A DNA stretch of 50,188 nucleotides, from the NCBI RefSeq assembly GCF_019400985.1, contig NZ_WTFF01000014.1, forward strand, positions 1 to 50,188, in the 5' to 3' direction. Numbering within the stretch: position 1 is the stretch's first letter; each line of letters starts with the position of its first letter. The position numbers and the translations under genes were made by a program. Below the pieces are notes generated by a model. It did no database searches. It saw nothing but the letters and a program-made list of their open reading frames with translations, and was not told the DNA's origin. The DNA comes from Streptomyces bambusae (GTDB lineage: Bacteria > Actinomycetota > Actinomycetes > Streptomycetales > Streptomycetaceae). Below are positions 25,172 through 33,034 of the stretch, in pieces.

Positions 25172-26036
25172 ACTGCTCCCCGAAGATCTTGCGCCACTCC
25201 AGTGCGGCCTCGATGTGCCGATTCTCGGATTCGAGCTGGCATGCCTTGACTGCTCGGGCGTGTGCGCTGGTCGCCCTGCTGAGCCAGGCGTCACCGTAGT
25301 GCTTGAACTCACTGGTGCCAGGGATCAGCCGGGAATGGTTGGCCTTCTTGGTCAGTTCGGCAAAGAAGTCGCGGACCATCCAGTCGTAGTAGACCGTGGA
25401 CTCGCGGGCGTAGGCCCATGTCTGCAGGAATGCGACGCTTTCCAGCTCCAAGACGAGTGACTTGATGGGTACAGAGCAACAGTCCTGCCAGACCTTCATC
25501 ATCTGGATGAGGCTGCGGGTGTTGCCGTTGGTCCGGGCGTCTGATTCAGCGATGTGAGCGATCTCAGCGTGGTGATCAACATGCTGCCAGCTTCCCCCGT
25601 TGTGGGTGTTGGGCACGATCATCCCGCCGCCCTGCCGGCGCCATCCGGGCAGAACTTCCACCCTGTGCCTGGTGGAGAACTCGACGACCACGACCTGGCC
25701 GTCGCCTCGGATCTCGGTACGTGGGTAGCGACCGAGGAGCAGCCCCTTGATCTCCTGCAGGAGGGCTGACTGCCCGTTGTGCCTGTACCCGGTGTAGCGG
25801 GTGTGTTCGTGTGCGGGCAGGAAGAACAGCAGGTCGACGTCTCGCGGCGGGCTGATCGCCGTGCCCTTCCCGTACGAACCGACGATCATCCGCCAGTCGT
25901 CCGTGTACTGGGCGTTGCTGTAGTGCCCGTGCAGTTTGCGGGCGATGGCGTTGACGCTGGTCAGAGCGTCCGTGTGGTGCTCTTCCTTCGCCTTGATGTT
26001 CTTCAGGAAGGTGTTGAACCTGCTCGCTGTGCTCAA
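25161..26036 (-). CDS. SMODS-type CD-NTase (CBASS cyclic nucleotide synthase)
   Basis: The 291-residue nucleotidyltransferase carries the polymerase-beta-like motif GSYGKGTAISPPRDVDLLFF, with Gly53-Ser54 and the metal-binding Asp66 and Asp68. It later has QVVVVEFSTRHRVEVLPGW and the OAS1-like helical core SLIQMMKVWQDCCSVPIKSL. SMODS/CD-NTases sense phage infection and make cyclic oligonucleotide alarms. The TTG at 26036 is the most likely start: AAGGGGG precedes it and the family N-terminus (STASRFNTFLKNIKAKEEHH) begins there; an ATG at 26114 is the alternative. It overlaps the effector gene, giving a two-gene CBASS without Cap2/Cap3 accessory genes. Confidence 0.88.
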   Translation of the reverse strand: MSTASRFNTFLKNIKAKEEHHTDALTSVNAIARKLHGHYSNAQYTDDWRMIVGSYGKGTAISPPRDVDLLFFLPAHEHTRYTGYRHNGQSALLQEIKGLLLGRYPRTEIRGDGQVVVVEFSTRHRVEVLPGWRRQGGGMIVPNTHNGGSWQHVDHHAEIAHIAESDARTNGNTRSLIQMMKVWQDCCSVPIKSLVLELESVAFLQTWAYARESTVYYDWMVRDFFAELTKKANHSRLIPGTSEFKHYGDAWLSRATSAHARAVKACQLESENRHIEAALEWRKIFGEQYEF

Positions 26037-26188
26037 GTGCCCCCCTTGCTCGTGCTGGAGGGGTGAGCTTAGGGGCTGCCACCGACAATGGCGGGTCTCG
26101 GGATCTAGACCCATCCGTCCACGGAGACCTGCGGTCCGCCTGCGAGGTACTGACGGTGCGGGACTCGGGGTGGGCGTACCGTGCTGGG

Positions 26189-27211
26189 GTGACGGATGTG
26201 ACCCGAGAAGACGATCTTCTGGCGGCTCTCCCGACCCTGTCCCGTGCGTTCGGGCTGGGCGAGATCCGCGATCGGCAGTTCCTTGCCCATGGCCTGATGA
26301 ACCGGAACTGGCGGCTGGAGACGGCTGCCGGGACGTACGCCCTGAAAGAGGTCACCGACGTTCCTCTGCCGAAGGTACGCAGGAACCTCGGGGTCCTGGT
26401 GGATCTGGCTCTCGAGAGGATCCCGGTCCCGGCGCCGCTGCTGGCTGATGGCGGGGATCTCGTGGTCGAGGTCGGCGGTCACGGCTACTGCGTCCTGCCA
26501 TGGGTGGACGGCGAGCACGTTCAAGGGACAGACCTCCCGCTCGACCAAGTTCGTGATCTCGGAGCTCTCCTGGCCCGCCTACACGAGGGCTTGCGCCGGC
26601 ACGGCCCCGGCCCGGTCCCGGAGCAGGCGCCAGCTGCGAAGGTCCGCGATGTGGCCGAGGCGGACCGGGCAGCCGCCGCCCTTCTGGGTCGCCTTCCGGC
26701 CGATCCGGTGACCGACCTCGACAAGGCGGCCGCCGAGGCCCTTCACCACCGGCGTGGCCTCCTCGTGCGGTACGCCGATGCCCCACCGGAGGGTGAGGTG
26801 CCGGCTGGGCCCTACGGGTGGACGCACGGCGACTTCCAGTACCGCAACCTGCTGCGGCAGAGCGGCCGGGTGGTGGCGGTCCTGGACTGGGACCGGCTGG
26901 GTGTCCGCCCGTACGGGGAGGAGGTCGCGCGGACCGCGCAGGTGCAGTTCGGGGTGGGTGGCGTCTTCGACCTCGATCGCATCGCCGCCTTCTGCGCCGG
27001 CTACCGGTCCGTGATCGATCTGTCCGAGGGGGACCTCGCCGATGCCGTGAAGCGGTTGTGGTGGAAGCGGCTGACCGATTTCTGGCAGCTGGAGTTCTAC
27101 CTCGACCGCCAGGACCCCACCTTCGGCGTGATGTTCCTGACGGACGAGGCACTACTGAACTGGTGGACCGACCGCGCCGACGAGGTCCAGGCCGCCTACG
27201 CGGCCCGCTAG
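26189..27211 (+). CDS. aminoglycoside/homoserine phosphotransferase-family kinase
   Basis: The 340-residue protein has an APH-type kinase fold. The N-lobe shows RQFLAHGLMNRNWRLETAAG with TYALKEV (ATP-anchoring Lys). The catalytic loop is YGWTHGDFQYRNLL, with the Brenner motif H-G-D-x-x-x-x-N. The metal Asp is in VVAVLDWDRLGVRPYGEEVA. It phosphorylates a hydroxyl on a small molecule, probably a sugar made by the convergent operon, or provides self-resistance; the substrate is unknown. The GTG at 26189 follows TACCGT by 6 nt, suggesting leaderless expression. It ends 4 bp into the convergent glycosyltransferase gene. Confidence 0.85.
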   Translation: MTDVTREDDLLAALPTLSRAFGLGEIRDRQFLAHGLMNRNWRLETAAGTYALKEVTDVPLPKVRRNLGVLVDLALERIPVPAPLLADGGDLVVEVGGHGYCVLPWVDGEHVQGTDLPLDQVRDLGALLARLHEGLRRHGPGPVPEQAPAAKVRDVAEADRAAAALLGRLPADPVTDLDKAAAEALHHRRGLLVRYADAPPEGEVPAGPYGWTHGDFQYRNLLRQSGRVVAVLDWDRLGVRPYGEEVARTAQVQFGVGGVFDLDRIAAFCAGYRSVIDLSEGDLADAVKRLWWKRLTDFWQLEFYLDRQDPTFGVMFLTDEALLNWWTDRADEVQAAYAAR

Positions 27212-28287
27212 CCAGCGGCTGCCGCCGGGATCAGCCCGGCGGCAGCCAGCTCGGGCAGGCACGGCCGGACCAGCGGCACCGCCCCTGTGCGGGCCTTCGC
27301 GCCGAGGCCGGTCCGGTCGGCGGACTCGATGGCCTTCACCCAGGCGTCCGCGTCGTCCGGGTGGAGGATCACTCCACCGTCCCCGATAGCCTCGGGAATG
27401 CCGCCCCGGGACGAGCCGACCGTGGCGACGCCGTGGAGCCCGGCCTCCACGATCACCCTGGGGAACGCGTCCTCGACCTGTGAGGGAACCAGCAGCAGGT
27501 CGCTTCCGGCGTACAAGGAGCCCATGGCGTAGGTGCGCGGCACCCAGCGGACGTTCGGGTATCCGGTGAACTCCCGGGCGGTGTCCCACCACCCTTCGAC
27601 GAGGGTGAACCGGCGGCCGGGGAGCCGGTGGATCAGCTGGTGAAGGAGGACCGATCCCTTGGCAGGGATGGGGTTGACCATCAGCACACCCCCCGGAGCG
27701 TGATCGAGCCCGGCGAGGCTGGTGGGGAGGGTCAGGTCACTCTCCGCGGGGGCGAAGGGTGGATAGAAGACCACGGTTTTTGTCCGGGCCGGGGTCTGCG
27801 CCCGTCCGGCGACAAACTTCGACGTGGCGAGGGCGACGTGTGGCCCACCGTGCAGGACCCCGTGGCTGTTGGCGGAGACGGAGTGCAGCCACCCGGCCAC
27901 CCTGGACGTGCGGCGCGCGAGGGCGGCGATGTCGGCGGCCCCTTCCTGTGACGTCACCACCAACTCTGGTCGTACTTCGCTTAGGACTTCCCACAGGGTC
28001 TTCTCCAGTCGATCCTGCGGCACGGCCCGGCACGAGACGCCGTTCCACCGGTAACGGACTTCCCCGCCGGCTTCCTCCCACTGAGTGCCGTAGGCGAGGA
28101 GGTGGGCACGCAGGTGCCCGATCTGCGCGGACCCGTTCCAGGGAGCCTCGTGGCTGCCGAGATAGACGACCCGCCACCCGGCCCGGACGAACTCTTCCGC
28201 CAGGAGCTGCTGGGAGACCTCCGCGCCGCCGATCAGCAGCGGTGGCGGGGTCCGCCGCCACGCGAACACCACCGTCGGTCCGCTCAC
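27208..28287 (-). CDS. GT4-type glycosyltransferase
   Basis: The 359-residue GT-B enzyme has an N-terminal acceptor domain beginning MSGPTVVFAWRRTPPPLLIG, with GGAEVSQQLLAEEFVRAGWR, and a C-terminal donor domain. The donor-domain signature is LLLVPSQVEDAFPRVIVEAG, then VATVGSSRGGIPEAIGDGG. The E-x7-E pair (Glu in VEDAFPRVIVEAG) fits retaining GT4 enzymes using nucleotide sugars. The GTG start overlaps the upstream kinase stop by 4 bp. It is the last gene of the seven-gene minus-strand operon and would add a sugar late in the pathway. Acceptor and donor are unknown. Confidence 0.85.
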   Translation of the reverse strand: MSGPTVVFAWRRTPPPLLIGGAEVSQQLLAEEFVRAGWRVVYLGSHEAPWNGSAQIGHLRAHLLAYGTQWEEAGGEVRYRWNGVSCRAVPQDRLEKTLWEVLSEVRPELVVTSQEGAADIAALARRTSRVAGWLHSVSANSHGVLHGGPHVALATSKFVAGRAQTPARTKTVVFYPPFAPAESDLTLPTSLAGLDHAPGGVLMVNPIPAKGSVLLHQLIHRLPGRRFTLVEGWWDTAREFTGYPNVRWVPRTYAMGSLYAGSDLLLVPSQVEDAFPRVIVEAGLHGVATVGSSRGGIPEAIGDGGVILHPDDADAWVKAIESADRTGLGAKARTGAVPLVRPCLPELAAAGLIPAAAAG

Positions 28288-28898
28288 CGGCCACCCGCCC
28301 AGTACGTGAAGAGGGCCTGCACGACCGCGGCCGTCTCCTGCCGGTCGCCGTCCCCGGAGGCTACGGCTATCTCCCCGGCCGCCGGGCGTCGGCCAGGGCT
28401 ACAGAAGTAGTCGCGGAAGTGCGAGAGGAACGCGGGGTCGTGGAGGAAGTACTCCGGCTCCACGTCGTGGTGTCCGGCGGCCTTGCGCCGCAGGTGCAGC
28501 AGCTCTGGTGTCACGTCCAGGTACAGGGTGTGGTCCGGCCGCAGGTGCGGCATCTCCTCCACCCGCTGGGACAGTTCCGGCAGGACGCCGAAGCCGTGGA
28601 TCTCGTCCATGGCGTGGGCATGGGCGAGGAGGGTGTCGACGGTCCGGTCCAGGACCACCAGTCCACCGTGCTGGCGGGCGGCACGAACGCGCTCGCCCTC
28701 GATCTCCATGAACGTCATGAACGCTTTGACCTGCTCGGCGGCCGACTGGGTGGAGGGAGTGGGGATGTCCTCGCGGCGCGCGAACGACTTCACGTAGCAG
28801 GAGAAGAACATCGCGTCCTGCATCGCCGGCACCCGGCGCAGCCGCCCCAGGGCGGAGGTCTTGCCCCCGTACGAGGGGCCTTCCAGGCCGAGGATCAT
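28284..28898 (-). CDS. P-loop small-molecule/nucleotide kinase-like protein
   Basis: The 204-residue protein starts MILGLEGPSYGGKTSALGRL, a Walker A of the form GxxxxGKT (Gly7-Thr14). Later features are GLVVLDRTVDTLLAHAHAMD, the DR motif seen in thymidylate-kinase-like enzymes, and DHTLYLDVTPELLHLRRKAA, a typical lid/adenine-side segment. It probably phosphorylates a nucleotide or another pathway intermediate. The ATG at 28898 shares a base with the upstream stop (TGATG); a GTG at 28901 is equally possible and would repeat the 4-bp overlap seen elsewhere in the operon. Confidence 0.75.
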   Translation of the reverse strand: MILGLEGPSYGGKTSALGRLRRVPAMQDAMFFSCYVKSFARREDIPTPSTQSAAEQVKAFMTFMEIEGERVRAARQHGGLVVLDRTVDTLLAHAHAMDEIHGFGVLPELSQRVEEMPHLRPDHTLYLDVTPELLHLRRKAAGHHDVEPEYFLHDPAFLSHFRDYFCSPGRRPAAGEIAVASGDGDRQETAAVVQALFTYWAGGR

Positions 28899-29791
28899 CA
28901 CGACCCCCCGAATCGGTAGAAGCGCTCGGCGAACTGGCCGCGCGGACGGCCGTCCGGGTCGGGCAGCAGGTTGGCGGCGACGGTGTGGGCGTGGCGGATC
29001 GGCCGGTACATCTTCCGCGCGGGGTGCATCTGGGATCCGTGCATGTGCAGCAGGGTCACCTTGTCCAGGACGGTGGCGGTGATGTCCTCCAGCTCCGGGT
29101 CGAAGACGTCGCCGGTCCGCTGCTGGAACAGCTGCCGGTCGCACCCGGACAGGCCGTAGGTGGACCAGAAGGCGACGTCCTCCCAGAACCACCGGCAGCC
29201 CAGGCGGCGAGCCGCCTCGTGGACGGCGAGGTGGTCGGGGTGGCGGGTGACGGCGGCCGGGGCGAGCAGCTCGGCGTCCGCGATCCCGTCGAGCACCTCC
29301 GCGAGTTCCGAGGTGATCTGGTCCACCTGTGCGGGCTCGGGTGCCCGGTAGGGCTTCTCGGCGTCCTTGTGCCCGAGCCCGACCCGGGCGGCCCCCAGGG
29401 GTAACAGGGACTGGGCGGCCTCGCGGTCGCGGAGTTCGGAGACCGTCTCCACGCTGTTGTAGGTGTTCTCCAGGGAGGGGTGGACGCTGCGGGAGCGGGT
29501 GAAGACGGTGACCACGGTCAGCGGCCGGGGACGGACGAGGAAGGTCCCGGAGGCGGACAGGACGAAGTCGTCGTGGTGAGGTTCGATGACGACCACCGGC
29601 CGCCCGGACGGCTTGCGCGGCTCGATCCAGTACGGCGCGAGGGTCAGCGGCGCGGTCAGCGTCGTGATCTCTTTCGCCCCGGTCAGGGAGTCCATCCGTG
29701 CCCGGTGCGCGGCCAGGAGGTCGGTGGGGAAGGTGTAGATGCCGTCGGCGTCCGGCAGGGGAAGGCGGGTCACCTGGGGTTCTCCGATCAT
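28898..29791 (-). CDS. PIG-L-family deacetylase
   Basis: The 297-residue LmbE-like enzyme shows the zinc-binding motif EPHHDDFVLSASG (residues 70-82) and the second motif TRHPDHLAVHEAARRLG (His184-Pro-Asp-His187). The family removes acetyl groups from N-acetylglucosaminyl compounds, as in mycothiol, bacillithiol and aminoglycoside (2-deoxystreptamine) pathways. About 60 residues precede the fold (PLPDADGIYTFPTDLLAAHR). The ATG at 29791 overlaps the upstream glycosyltransferase stop by 4 bp. Together they suggest glycosylation with GlcNAc followed by deacetylation. No membrane segment. Confidence 0.9.
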   Translation of the reverse strand: MIGEPQVTRLPLPDADGIYTFPTDLLAAHRARMDSLTGAKEITTLTAPLTLAPYWIEPRKPSGRPVVVIEPHHDDFVLSASGTFLVRPRPLTVVTVFTRSRSVHPSLENTYNSVETVSELRDREAAQSLLPLGAARVGLGHKDAEKPYRAPEPAQVDQITSELAEVLDGIADAELLAPAAVTRHPDHLAVHEAARRLGCRWFWEDVAFWSTYGLSGCDRQLFQQRTGDVFDPELEDITATVLDKVTLLHMHGSQMHPARKMYRPIRHAHTVAANLLPDPDGRPRGQFAERFYRFGGS

Positions 29792-30519
29792 CGGACGGTG
29801 GTGGTGTACCAGTTGCGCCAGAAGCGGGGCGAGGTCAGGCCGAGCCGGACGACCACGGGGTTCTGCCACCAGAGCATCCGGGCCGTGGACCAGGCGTCGT
29901 AGCGGCGGGTGGAGGGCCGCACGCGGAGGTCTTCGAGGACCGCGACCGGCCCGCCCGTGCTGCGTCCGTATGCGGTCAGGCGGGCGAAGAACTCCATGTC
30001 CTCGCTCATGAAGTAGTCGGGGCGGTAGCCGTGCACGGCCTTGAAGGCGTCCCGGGTGCAGAACTGGTTGACGCCCTGGGCGCCGCCGTGGCGGGAGCGG
30101 TGGTAGTCCCAGTAGGCGCAGAGCAGGCGGGCCGCGAACCGGGCGGGGGTGTAGAGCGGCGGGATCGCCCCGCCGACGGCCCCGGCGTCCATCGCGGCGA
30201 CGGCGGCCGTGATCCCCTCCAGCGGCAGGGCCACGTCGGCGTCTACGAAGAACAGCATCCGCCCCTCGGCCGCGCGGGCTCCGGTGTTGCGGACCAGGCC
30301 GATGCTGCGGACCAGCTCCGACACCACCCTGGCCCCCAGCTCCTTCGCGACGGTCGCGGTCTCGTCGGTGGAGGCGTTGTCCACCACGATTACCTCTCCG
30401 ACCAGGCCGGAGACGGATTCCCAGGCTCGGAGGGAAGCGAAGACGGTGGGCAGGTAGCGGGGCAGGTACTTGGCCTCGTTGTATGCGGGGATGATCACCG
30501 ACAGATCGGGATCGGTCAC
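29788..30519 (-). CDS. GT2-family glycosyltransferase
   Basis: The 243-residue GT-A enzyme begins with LSVIIPAYNEAKYLPRYLPT, then EVIVVDNASTDETATVAKEL and the metal-binding DxD in GRMLFFVDADVALPLEG. The acceptor side is marked by FMSEDMEFFARLTAYGR, an ED motif supplying the catalytic base of inverting GT2 enzymes. No transmembrane helices, so a soluble acceptor is likely. The GTG start overlaps the upstream phosphotransferase stop by 4 bp. It lies directly before the PIG-L gene and is the best candidate for adding the amino sugar that PIG-L deacetylates. Confidence 0.88.
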   Translation of the reverse strand: MTDPDLSVIIPAYNEAKYLPRYLPTVFASLRAWESVSGLVGEVIVVDNASTDETATVAKELGARVVSELVRSIGLVRNTGARAAEGRMLFFVDADVALPLEGITAAVAAMDAGAVGGAIPPLYTPARFAARLLCAYWDYHRSRHGGAQGVNQFCTRDAFKAVHGYRPDYFMSEDMEFFARLTAYGRSTGGPVAVLEDLRVRPSTRRYDAWSTARMLWWQNPVVVRLGLTSPRFWRNWYTTTVR

Positions 30520-31424
30520 AGCACGGTCCTTCCTGGTTGCGGGGACAGGGCAAGGTGCAGGCGGGCCGCCCAGGCTTCGCGGTCGCGGCCCTCCCGTTGG
30601 GCGGCGTAGGTCCAGCCGCGTACGGCCTGGAAGGCCACGTAGGCGTCCAGGAGGCGGGTGTCGAGGGGCCGTCCGTAGGCGGCGGCCATGAACACCCGGT
30701 CGGACGGTTCCAGGGCGTCGCAGGTCACGAGGGTCTGGGCGAGGTCGTACTCGGGGACCTCCACGGTCGCGGCCTCGAAGTCCACGACGTACTCGGGCAG
30801 ATGAGGCTCGCCAACTGCGCCGGCGATGAGGTGCCGGTCACCTCCGCGGATCACGTTCTCCAGGTGGAGGTCTCCGTGGCACCACACCAGACGTTCCCGG
30901 CGGGCCCCACCCGCGATGACCTCCAGCGCGGGCGCGAGCCGGACGAAGACCTGCCGGGGGCAGTGGGCGGCCAGGGCGCTGACCTGCTGACCGATCCCCG
31001 GGAACAGGCGAATCCCGACCGGGGCCTCCATGGCGTGGAACGCGGCCATCAGCAGCGCGAGCCGCAGCAGGGCCGCCGGACGCGGCATCTGCCCGGCCCG
31101 CACGGCGTCGCGGAGGGTCCTGGTCCCGGCATCGGCGGTGATCAGCGCGGAGACGGTCAGCCCGGGGACGGGGCCGTGCCCGATCACGGCCGGTACTCGC
31201 ACCCGTCCGGCCTCCGTCACGGCGACCAGGAGCCGGGCCTCGTCGGCCGCGCTGTGGGAGACGTCAGCCGCGAACAGCTTCACTACCACGCGACGGCCGT
31301 CGGCCAGCCGGACCCGGTAGACGGCCGTCTTCGGCCCGGTACGGACCCGGACCGTCTCGGCCGGAGTCGACCCGGCCAGCTCTGTACAGGCCCGCTCCAC
31401 CGCCAGAACCGTGCCGCCGGTCAC
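30516..31424 (-). CDS. phosphotransferase (APH/choline-kinase fold)
   Basis: The 302-residue APH-like kinase has LADGRRVVVKLFAADVSHSA (ATP-site Lys), the catalytic loop ERLVWCHGDLHLENVIRGG and the metal motif EYVVDFEAATVEVPEYDLAQ. The loop matches H-G-D-x-x-x-x-N. It is unlike the other phosphotransferase of the cluster (26189-27211) in most of its length, so the pathway may have two phosphorylations, or one biosynthetic and one resistance kinase. The GTG at 31424 overlaps the upstream glycosyltransferase stop by 4 bp. Soluble, cytoplasmic. Confidence 0.85.
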   Translation of the reverse strand: MTGGTVLAVERACTELAGSTPAETVRVRTGPKTAVYRVRLADGRRVVVKLFAADVSHSAADEARLLVAVTEAGRVRVPAVIGHGPVPGLTVSALITADAGTRTLRDAVRAGQMPRPAALLRLALLMAAFHAMEAPVGIRLFPGIGQQVSALAAHCPRQVFVRLAPALEVIAGGARRERLVWCHGDLHLENVIRGGDRHLIAGAVGEPHLPEYVVDFEAATVEVPEYDLAQTLVTCDALEPSDRVFMAAAYGRPLDTRLLDAYVAFQAVRGWTYAAQREGRDREAWAARLHLALSPQPGRTVL

Positions 31425-32281
31425 CGGGCACCCACCCGGCCCAGGTGCGCGAGCGTGCGGCGCATCTGCCGCCGGTAGACCCGGACGTCCTCCGTGCCGG
31501 GGCACGCGCGCATCCACGGCTTCTGCGAGCCGACGAAGTGCACCACGCGCCCGTCGCGGCGGGTGACCGGCCGACGAAGGACCCGGCGGACCCAGTCCCC
31601 GCGATCGAGGAACCGGTCCACCTCGAACCTGTTGAACACCGGCTCCACCGGGTGGGCGGCACCGGAGGACAGCAGCCACAGGTTCAGGGCGCACTGGTCG
31701 TTGTGCTTGATGTACTCCCGGCCGCCGATCAGGGCCCGCTGGACCCCCGCCCGCATGGGGGCGAGCATCACCGTGGGCGCCCACAGCATCCCGGCGTTGA
31801 AGTAGGGCCGCCCCACCAGGTGCGGCCACCGTTCGGCGAGGCCGGGCAGGGCCGGGCACTGGCCGACGGCCGGGTTGAACTCGTCCTGCACCGCTCCGAT
31901 GCGGTGCTCAGGAAGCCTTGCCAGCGGCGCGGAGATGTCGCCGCGTACGTGCACGTCGGCGTCCACGTAGATCAGGAATGGCCGGTCGAGGAAGCCCGGG
32001 GTGAACCCGAACCTCAGGTAGGTCGCGACGGAGATGTAGGCGGTGTCCGCCATGACGCTCTCGCGCGGCGGGGCCTGCCAGCGCAGGTCGAAGGAGCCGA
32101 ACCCGCAGCGGCGGGCGAAGGACTCCACCACCGCCGCCTGCCCCGGGGACAGGCCGTTGGTCAGCACCCGTACCGCGCTCTCGCGGCGGTCGGCCACCGG
32201 TAGATGGTCGGCGACCGAGCCGAGCGTGACCAGGGCGGGCAACAGGTAGCGGGCATCGACGCACATGCCGATCGCGTACAC
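31421..32281 (-). CDS. GT8-like glycosyltransferase
   Basis: The 286-residue GT-A enzyme begins MYAIGMCVDARYLLPALVTL, where GT8 enzymes bind the nucleotide sugar. It has the DxD motif RPFLIYVDADVHVRGDISAP and the family markers IGAVQDEFNPAVG and RPYFNAGMLWAPTVML. The C-terminal part has KHNDQCALNLWLL and HFVGSQKPWM, the latter matching the GT8 H-x-x-G-x-x-K-P-W donor motif. The GTG at 32281 follows GGAGG at 7 nt. It may be the first enzyme of the operon, transferring a hexose in a retaining reaction. Acceptor unknown. Confidence 0.88.
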   Translation of the reverse strand: MYAIGMCVDARYLLPALVTLGSVADHLPVADRRESAVRVLTNGLSPGQAAVVESFARRCGFGSFDLRWQAPPRESVMADTAYISVATYLRFGFTPGFLDRPFLIYVDADVHVRGDISAPLARLPEHRIGAVQDEFNPAVGQCPALPGLAERWPHLVGRPYFNAGMLWAPTVMLAPMRAGVQRALIGGREYIKHNDQCALNLWLLSSGAAHPVEPVFNRFEVDRFLDRGDWVRRVLRRPVTRRDGRVVHFVGSQKPWMRACPGTEDVRVYRRQMRRTLAHLGRVGAR

Positions 32282-32343
32282 GCGGGTGCCTCCAGGGCGA
32301 GGTTCGACGGGATCCGGCGCCGGGCCGGGTAGATGAAGAGCTC

Positions 32344-32378
32344 CCGGTACCGGCGCCCCCAGGGCAGACCGGTACCGG
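32344..32378. repeat. two CCGGTACCGG palindromes 25 bp apart
   Basis: CCGGTACCGG at 32344 and 32369 lie between the DUF6415-like gene and the GT8 gene. They could pair with each other as a hairpin or act as operators for the operon behind. Confidence 0.5.
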
Positions 32379-32385
32379 AAGCGGC

Positions 32386-32769
32386 TCAGGCGGATCGCAG
32401 AAGGTCGGTGTTGCGTGCGAGGTGAGCCACCGACTTGGCCAGCAGGCGCAGCGCTATGGCGGGATCGCTCCCGCAGCCGCCGGCGACTTTGAGGGCGAAC
32501 CGCACGGTGTTGGCTGCGATGTCCTTCTCCCGGCTTTCCGGCAGCAGATCCGCGTACCGCTCGGCGGGTACCGCCAATGTCTGGATGTGCCCGCGGAGCC
32601 GCTCCCGCAGCTGTACGGCGACCTGCCCGGCCGGGTGGTGGTCGGCGAGGCTGAGGGCGGCCTCGACGTCCCCGGCGACGGAGGCGGTCGCGGACGTGGG
32701 CGATGCCGCCGCGCTGCTGATCGCGGCTGGACCGATGTCGGGAAAGCCAAGCTGGTGTTGCGCTGTCAC
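32386..32769 (-). CDS. small helical protein, DUF6415-like
   Basis: The 127-residue product starts MTAQHQLGFPDIGPAAISSA. Its conserved-looking core is VQLRERLRGHIQTLAVPAER followed by VRFALKVAGGCGSDPAIALR and SVAHLARNTDLL. The R-x-x-L-x-G-H-I pattern resembles the streptomycete DUF6415 family, which occurs next to natural-product genes and XRE/TPR regulators; the match is from memory. The GTG at 32769 follows AGGAGG. It is probably the first gene of the minus-strand operon, divergent from the regulator. Role unknown. Confidence 0.6.
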   Translation of the reverse strand: MTAQHQLGFPDIGPAAISSAAASPTSATASVAGDVEAALSLADHHPAGQVAVQLRERLRGHIQTLAVPAERYADLLPESREKDIAANTVRFALKVAGGCGSDPAIALRLLAKSVAHLARNTDLLRSA

Positions 32770-32879
32770 GAGCGGGCCTCCTGAGCTGCCAGGCTGTGGA
32801 GCACGGGGCGAGGCTGCGACCTCGTGCGGTCACCGCCCTGCCGGGGCGAAGTCGCAGTGTTCTCCGCCCGACCCGCCCG

Positions 32880-32958
32880 AACGAGGCCCCAAGCGCTGTC
32901 TAACGAGGCCCTTTCGTGCCCAACCGATGTCTATTCGCGGCCTACGCGAGATTTCTCG
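32880..32958. promoter_or_regulatory. divergent control region with a direct repeat and an inverted repeat
   Basis: AACGAGGCCC occurs at 32880 and 32902, 22 bp (about two helix turns) apart. CGAGATTTCTCG, a 12-bp inverted repeat, lies at 32947-32958. The gap 32770-33034 separates the biosynthetic operon from its regulator, so these are plausible binding sites for it. No gene is seen in this gap. Confidence 0.45.
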
Positions 32959-33034
32959 ACAACACCTCTGCGCTCAGACGCGGTTGGTGCATAGCGTGGT
33001 CGCCGGAGGCAGAGGCCGTCGCGAGGGAGCCGCT

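Noticed and set aside
26189..31424. Calling the two phosphotransferases aminoglycoside-resistance genes
   Set aside because: They share only the general APH catalytic motifs; substrate-specific features of known resistance enzymes are not visible, and context favours biosynthesis or self-protection.
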